The translations under genes and the position numbers were made by a program. A stretch of DNA of 64,000 bases. It comes from Toxonevra muliebris (lineage: Eukaryota; Arthropoda; Insecta; Diptera; Pallopteridae). Under the pieces are notes generated by a model. The model made no database searches, was not told the origin of the DNA, and saw only the letters and a list, made by a program, of their open reading frames with translations. Location of the stretch: assembly GCA_963691655.1 (NCBI GenBank), contig OY829326.1, positions 146,338,998-146,402,997 of the forward strand. Direction: 5' to 3'. Positions 36,701 to 45,700 of this stretch are shown here, one piece after another (within the stretch, counting starts at the first letter, position 1; every line of letters begins with the position of its first letter).

Positions 36701-39700
36701 GTGTGAATTTTCGTAGATGCAAGATCTTTTTAATGAAAAAAGCATTAAACACTTTTTCAAAATACCCATAACCTCACACTTGTAACCCATAAGCTTGAAT
36801 GACCCTAGCAACTGCTAGAAAAGCTTTCCATTTTGCCTTAAGTGACACCCGTAACGGTAGCGACACAAATTAAGAGAAACAAAAATGGAACCACAATTGG
36901 CTTTATAATCCTGAGTATCGAGAAGACCAACACTAAGTTTTAGCTTTGTATTCTTATAAAGAAAGAAATATGGAGACCTTTTAATTTCGTTATAATTAAA
37001 CTAATTACATATTATTTGTAACACTATAACAAAAACTCACAACAACAAGTTATACTTACTTAAGGGGGAATATACACCTACAATGGCAAAAATCGATTTT
37101 TCAATTTTGGTGTTTTATTGAAGCTGGAGGTCTTAAGAATGTCTGGTGAAAATTTTAAGAAAAAATTCGAAGAAATAACAGCTGCTTTCCGACACCGAGC
37201 AGCCGGACTTGACAGGCAGAACAACTCATTGCTCAACTTTAAAAGGCGTTTTTTTCGAAAACATGTTTTTCAAACCGGTGACCAAAATATTTCAACAACC
37301 ACTGAACTGATTGACTAGAATTTTCTTGTGATTAAGATTTTTGCTAGTGGCTTAGATTTTTTTATATGCAAAATAGTATTAAATTTTCCTCTAAAAATCG
37401 CTACTTTAAGCTCAAACGTTCGCCATTTTGTCAAATGAAAATAATTTCAAAATCCCCTACGACAATGGTTGCGTTTCTCGGACGTAAAAATCGAAATCAT
37501 GCCGTTTCTAAGACGTAAAGTAACACTTATTTTTTTTAATCACTTTGAAATTAGCTTTTCGATTTTTACGTCCCAGCGGATTTTTTTTAGTGTATTTATA
37601 TTTTTTAGGCCATGCATTGAATCACTATCCGTGCAAAACTTTAAAATTTTATCATTGTTTTTTAATAAATGGTATACAGTTTATATGCCAACACCATATT
37701 CATCAGACAAAAATTTAAAGGATGCGTTGTTTGCAATAATCGTTAATTAGTTCTATTTTCTCTTTAATTGTAAGAACTTTTCTTGCTCTTTTTGTTGATT
37801 TGGTCTTTGACATTTTCATAAAAAAAGGTGTTGAAAAATCAAATTTCACACACAGAATGAATAAAGATGAACTGAAAAGTGTAATCCCGAATTTTATTAT
37901 GTATATTATACGGAAAAAACAAAGTATTGCATACATGTGCCTCATGGATAATATAAGTAAATCAGGGTTAATAGAGGTATAAAATCAACCATTCAGCATC
38001 CCGGTTAACAGATCTCCCCGGTTGATGCAGGTCAAGATAATCGAGGTTCAACTGTATCATAATAACAAAATGAAAAACGTATGAGAATATAAAAATAATA
38101 TTTTGGTCTCGAAAAGGCACACTATATTTATTGTTTTAACATGAAGGGGTCAGTTTTCGTGCAATGACATTTAGGTAATTACACTAAAAAAAAGTGCAAT
38201 GTAAATTTGATATTTCTGTAATGTTATTTTCAATGTAAAAACAAAAATTTTAGTATTACGGGAAAAAATATCAGATTGATCTGTTTTGTGTTGTATTAAC
38301 ATTAAAACTATCATATTGATAATAATTCGTTTTACATTGTAATGTCAAATTATAATGTTAAAATTACATTAATAATGTTCTCATTACTTAATACGTTTTT
38401 CATGTAAAATTGATATTATTCTGTGTAAGTTTAACAATCAAAATGTAAACAGGCTAGTATAGCATTGACAATTAATACTGGTAATACTTTTTGAATAAGT
38501 ATAACATAAAAATTTAAACTAACAACACTTTTTAATTGTGAAATAGTTTTGCGTTTCGTCTGGTAAGAGTGAACGTATCTATTTATTTGCAGTCACAATA
38601 ATAGTTTAAATAAAAACAGTGTAAAAAAAAAATTGTGAAAAAGTGTTAAAATAATAATAAAAGAGAATAAATTAAACTAAAACGTGTTTTAAAAATTTTA
38701 CTTTTTCGGAATTATTTACTTTTATATATTATTATTAATAATTATTATTACAGAAATAAAATTATATAAAATGCAAACAACTTCTTTATTGTGTTTTATT
38801 TAATATTTTAAGTTTTCAATTCTACGTTAAATTTATATCAAATTTACATTTTGCAATATCAGTTATACATTGTTGTCATGTCATTTGAACATTATTGTCA
38901 TATCAATATTACATTAAAATAATGTATTTCTTTTACATTTTTAATGTTAAAATTGAATTGTTTTCGCATCATTTATACATTTTTTAGTAATGTTATAATT
39001 ACATTTTGTAATGTCAATTTCGATATTATTTAATATTGGCTGAATATTGTAAACAAAAAATGTTATTTTTACAGCTGTTTCATGTACTTTTTTTTGAGTG
39101 TACCCGCCGTGGACCCGTAGTGCTGTATAAAAAATCTGTTTCCCAGCAGTCAGCACATACCACTTACGCCACGGTAGTTCCTATTCCATAGCCTTATATT
39201 GTGCCTGCACGTTCATAGTATGTATGTATGCATTTAAGATTCCAGCAGTTTGTATATAAGTAAATAAACAACCAATAAATGACACTTGAAACTAACTAAC
39301 TAAAGCAAGAGATGAAAGCGGGGATGAGGCGAAGGTTAAAATTGAATTTTGTTTTGCCGTTTTCTTCCTACACTTTGGCAGTGCATTTATCGATTTCTCT
39401 CACAAAAGGGAATAATTTTGTAAATACATATAACGGTGTGAAGATAGCCACGCGTGGCTATCTTAGCAAATACACAAACCACAAAATGTAAAAATTTCTA
39501 TGTTAACTTAACAGAAAAAATGTTAACCGAAAAATTTTATGTTAAGCACAACATAGAATATTCGTTCGGATCCTGACGACCATTTGGAGAACTGACTGTG
39601 ACCACCAGACATACCATTCGATAGGAATTGAAATGTTGTTTAACCATGCATACACAAATGTAACATATTTATTTCAGATCATTTTTAATTAATCTATGAA

Positions 39701-42700
39701 AAATATCAATTTGAAAAGCGAGTTGGAGGAATCAGGTGGACATATGGAGCACTTGTACAACTTTAGCCGACATCACATGGGTATCAGTGGACAGGTATTG
39801 AAGAGTAGATCAATCCTGCATTTTCAAAACATCTAACAGAATTACCGGATTGTCGTTAATTTCCGTTTGAAAATTTTCATGTTGGGTGCAGTTGGGTGGA
39901 GGAATCAGGTGGTCATATGGAGCACTTGTACAACTTTAGCCGACATCACATGGGTATCAGTGGACAGGTATTGAAGAGTAGATCAATCCTGCATTTTCAA
40001 AACATCTAACAGAATTACCACATTGACGTTAATTTCCGTTTGAAAATTTTCATTTTGGGTGCAGTTGGGTGGAGGAATCAGGTGGTCATATGGAGCACTT
40101 GTACAACTTTAGCCGACATCACATGGGTATCAGTGGACAGGTATTGAAGAGTAGATCAATCCTGCATTTTCAAACCATCTAACAGAATTACCGGATTGTC
40201 GTTAATTTCCGTTAGAAAATTTTCATGTTGGGTGCAGCTGGGTGGAGGAATCAGGTGGTCATATGGAGCACTTGTACAACTTTAGCCGACATCACATGGG
40301 TATCAGTGGACAGGTATTGAAGAGTAGATCAATCCTGCATTTTCAAACCATCTAACAGAATTACCGGATTGTCGTTAATTTCCGTTTGAAAATTTTCATA
40401 TTGGGTGCAGCTGGGTGGAGGAATCAGGTGGTCATATGGAGCACTTGTACAACTTTAGCCGACATCACATGGGTATCAGTGGACAGGTATTGAAGAGTAG
40501 ATCAATCCTGCATTTTCAAAACATCTAACAGAATTACCGGATTGTCGTTAATTTCCGTTAGAAAATTTTCTTGTTGGGTGCAGCTGGGTGGAGGAATCAG
40601 GTGGTCATATGGAGCACTTGTACAACTTTAGCCGACATCACATGGGTATCAGTGGACAGGTATTCAAGAGTAGATCAATCCTGCATTTTCAAAACATCTA
40701 ACAGAATTACCGGATTGTCGTTAATTTCCGTTAGAAAATTTTCATGTTGGGTGCAGCTGGGTGGAGGAATCAAGTGGTCATATGGAGCACTTGTACAACT
40801 TTAGCCGACATCACATGGGTATCAGTGGACAGGTATTGAAGAGTAGATCAATCCTGCATTTTCAAAACATCTAACAGAATTACCGGATTGTCGTTAATTT
40901 CCGTTAGAAAATTTTCATGTTAAGTGCAGCTGGGTGGAGAAATCAAGTGGTCATATGGAGCATTTGTACAACTTTAGCCGACATCACATGGGTATCAGTG
41001 GACAGGTATTGAAGAGTAGATCAATCCTGCATTTTCAAAACATCTAACAGAATTACCGGATTGTCGTTAATTTCCGTTAGAAAATTTTCATGTTGGGTGC
41101 AGTTGGGTGGAGGAATCAGGTGGTCATATGGAGCACTTGTACAACTTTAGCCGACATCACATGGGTATCAGTGGACAGGTATTGAAGAGTAGATCAATCC
41201 TGCATTTTCAAAACATCTAACAGAATTACCGGATTGTCGTTAATTTCCGTTAGAAAATTTTCATGTTAAGTGCAGCTGGGTGGAGGAATCAAGTGGTCAT
41301 ATGGAGCATTTGTACAACTTTAGCCGACATCACATGGGTATCAGTGGACAGGTATTGAAGAGTAGATCAATCCTGCATTTTCAAAACATCTAACAGAATT
41401 ACCGGATTGTCGTTAATTTCCGTTAGAAAATTTTCATGTTAAGTGCAGCTGGGTGGAGAAATCAAGTGGTCATATGGAGCATTTGTACAACTTTAGCCGA
41501 CATCACATGGGTATCAGTGGACAGGTATTGAAGAGTAGATCAATCCTGCATTTTCAAAACATCTAACAGAATTACCGGATTGTCGTTAATTTCCGTTAGA
41601 AAATTTTCATGTTAAGTGCAGCTGGGTGGAGGAATCAAGTGGTCATATGGAGCATTTGTACAACTTTAGCCGACATCACATGGGTATCAGTGGACAGGTA
41701 TTGAAGAGTAGATCAATCCTGCATTTTCAAAACATCTAACAGAATTACCGGATTGTCGTTAATTTCCGTTAGAAAATTTTCATGTTGGGTGCAGTTGGGT
41801 GGAGGAATCAGGTGGTCATATGGAGCACTTGTACAACTTTAGCCGACATCACATGGGTATCAGTGGACAGGTATTGAAGAGTAGATCAATCCTGCATTTT
41901 CAAAACATCTAACAGAATTACCGGATTGTCGTTAATTTCCGTTAGAAAATTTTCATGTTAAGTGCAGCTGGGTGGAGGAATCAAGTGGTCATATGGAGCA
42001 TTTGTACAACTTTAGCCGACATCACATGGGTATCAGTGGACAGGTATTGAAGAGTAGATCAATCCTGCATTTTCAAAACATCTAACAGAATTACCGGATT
42101 GTCGTTAATTTCCGTTAGAAAATTTTCATGTTAAGTGCAGCTGGGTGGAGAAATCAAGTGGTCATATGGAGCATTTGTACAACTTTAGCCGACATCACAT
42201 GGGTATCAGTGGACAGGTATTGAAGAGTAGATCAATCCTGCATTTTCAAAACATCTAACAGAATTACCGGATTGTCGTTAATTTCCGTTAGAAAATTTTC
42301 ATGTTAAGTGCAGCTGGGTGGAGAAATCAAGTGGTCATATGGAGCATTTGTACAACTTTAGCCGACATCACATGGGTATCAGTGGACAGGTATTGAAGAG
42401 TAGATCAATCCTGCATTTTCAAAACATCTAACAGAATTACCGGATTGTCGTTAATTTCCGTTAGAAAATTTTCATGTTAAGTGCAGCTGGGTGGAGGAAT
42501 CAAGTGGTCATATGGAGCATTTGTACAACTTTAGCCGACATCACATGGGTATCAGTGGACAGGTATTGAAGAGTAGATCAATCCTGCATTTTCAAAACAT
42601 CTAACAGAATTACCGGATTGTCGTTAATTTCCGTTAGAAAATTTTCATGTTGGGTGCAGTTGGGTGGAGGAATCAGGTGGTCATATGGAGCACTTGTACA

Positions 42701-45700
42701 ACTTTAGCCGACATCACATGGGTATCAGTGGACAGGTATTGAAGAGTAGATCAATCCTGCATTTTCAAAACATCTAACAGAATTACCGGATTGTCGTTAA
42801 TTTCCGTTAGAAAATTTTCATGTTAAGTGCAGCTGGGTGGAGGAATCAAGTGGTCATATGGAGCATTTGTACAACTTTAGCCGACATCACATGGGTATCA
42901 GTGGACAGGTATTGAAGAGTAGATCAATCCTGCATTTTCAAAACATCTAACAGAATTACCGGATTGTCGTTAATTTCCGTTAGAAAATTTTCATGTTAAG
43001 TGCAGCTGGGTGGAGGAATCAAGTGGTCATATCGAGCACTTGTACAACTTTAGCCGACATCACATGGGTATCAGTGGACAGGTATTGAAGAGTAGATCAA
43101 TCCTGCATTTTCAAAACATCTAACAGAATTACCGGATTGTCGTTAATTTCCGTTAGAAAATTTTCATGTTGGGTGCAGCTGGGTGGAGGAATCAAGTGGT
43201 CATATGGAGCACTTGTACAACTTTAGCCGACATCACATGGGTATCAGTGGACAGGTATTGAAGAGTAGATCAATCCTGCATTTTCAAAACATCTAACAGA
43301 ATTACCGGATTGTCGTTAATTTCCGTTAGAAAATTTTCATGTTAAGTGCAGCTGGGTGGAGAAATCAAGTGGTCATATGGAGCATTTGTACAACTTTAGC
43401 CGACATCACATGGGTATCAGTGGACAGGTATTGAAGAGTAGATCAATCCTGCATTTTCAAAACATCTAACAGAATTACCGGATTGTCGTTAATTTCCGTT
43501 AGAAAATTTTCATGTTAAGTGCAGCTGGGTGGAGAAATCAAGTGGTCATATGGAGCATTTGTACAACTTTAGCCGACATCACATGGGTATCAGTGGACAG
43601 GTATTGAAGAGTAGATCAATCCTGCATTTTCAAAACATCTAACAGAATTACCGGATTGTCGTTAATTTCCGTTAGAAAATTTTCATGTTGGGTGCAGCTG
43701 GGTGGAGGAATCAAGTGGTCATATGGAGCACTTGTACAACTTTAGCCGACATCACATGGGTATAAGTGGACAGGTATTGAAGAGTAGATCAATCCTGCAT
43801 TTTCAAAACATCTAACAGAATTACCGGATTGTCGTTAATTTCCGTTAGAAAATTTTCATGTTAAGTGCAGCTGGGTGGAGAAATCAAGTGGTCATATGGA
43901 GCATTTGTACAACTTTAGCCGACATCACATGGGTATCAGTGGACAGGTATTGAAGAGTAGATCAATCCTGCATTTTCAAAACATCTAACAGAATTACCGG
44001 ATTGTCGTTAATTTCCGTTAGAAAATTTTCATGTTAAGTGCAGCTGGGTGGAGGAATCAAGTGGTCATATCGAGCACTTGTACAACTTTAGCCGACATCA
44101 CATGGGTATCAGTGGACAGGTATTGAAGAGTAGATCAATCCTGCATTTTCAAAACATCTAACAGAATTACCGGATTGTCGTTAATTTCCGTTAGAAAATT
44201 TTCATGTTAAGTGCAGCTGGGTGGAGAAATCAAGTGGTCATATGGAGCATTTGTACAACTTTAGCCGACATCACATGGGTATCAGTGGACAGGTATTGAA
44301 GAGTAGATCAATCCTGCATTTTCAAAACATCTAACAGAATTACCGGATTGTCGTTAATTTCCGTTAGAAAATTTTCATGTTAAGTGCAGCTGGGTGGAGG
44401 AATCAAGTGGTCATATGGAGCATTTGTACAACTTTAGCCGACATCACATGGGTATCAGTGGACAGGTATTGAAGAGTAGATCAATCCTGCATTTTCAAAA
44501 CATCTAACAGAATTACCGGATTGTCGTTAATTTCCGTTAGAAAATTTTCATGTTAAGTGCAGCTGGGTGGAGGAATCAAGTGGTCATATCGAGCACTTGT
44601 ACAACTTTAGCCGACATCACATGGGTATCAGTGGACAGGTATTGAAGAGTAGATCAATCCTGCATTTTCAAAACATCTAACAGAATTACCGGATTGTCGT
44701 TAATTTCCGTTAGAAAATTTTCATGTTGGGTGCAGTTGGGTGGAGGAATCAGGTGGTCATATGGAGCACTTGTACAACTTTAGCCGACATCACATGGGTA
44801 TCAGTGGACAGGTATTGAAGAGTAGATCAATCCTGCATTTTCAAAACATCTAACAGAATTACCGGATTGTCGTTAATTTCCGTTAGAAAATTTTCATGTT
44901 AAGTGCAGCTGGGTGGAGAAATCAAGTGGTCATATGGAGCATTTGTACAACTTTAGCCGACATCACATGGGTATCAGTGGACAGGTATTGAAGAGTAGAT
45001 CAATCCTGCATTTTCAAAACATCTAACAGAATTACCGGATTGTCGTTAATTTCCGTTAGAAAATTTTCATGTTGGGTGCAGCTGGGTGGAGGAATCAAGT
45101 GGTCATATGGAGCACTTGTACAACTTTAGCCGACATCACATGGGTATCAGTGGACAGGTATTGAAGAGTAGATCAATCCTGCATTTTCAAAACATCTAAC
45201 AGAATTACCGGATTGTCGTTAATTTCCGTTAGAAAATTTTCATGTTAAGTGCAGCTGGGTGGAGAAATCAAGTGGTCATATGGAGCATTTGTACAACTTT
45301 AGCCGACATCACATGGGTATCAGTGGACAGGTATTGAAGAGTAGATCAATCCTGCATTTTCAAAACATCTAACAGAATTACCGGATTGTCGTTAATTTCC
45401 GTTAGAAAATTTTCATGTTGGGTGCAGTTGGGTGGAGGAATCAGGTGGTCATATGGAGCACTTGTACAACTTTAGCCGACATCACATGGGTATCAGTGGA
45501 CAGGTATTGAAGAGTAGATCAATCCTGCATTTTCAAAACATCTAACAGAATTACCGGATTGTCGTTAATTTCCGTTAGAAAATTTTCATGTTAAGTGCAG
45601 CTGGGTGGAGGAATCAAGTGGTCATATGGAGCATTTGTACAACTTTAGCCGACATCACATGGGTATCAGTGGACAGGTATTGAAGAGTAGATCAATCCTG

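Noticed and set aside
40571..40804. Open frame of 77 codons within the 173-bp array
   Set aside because: It arises by chance in one register of the repeat. The unit length is not a multiple of three and other units do not keep the frame.
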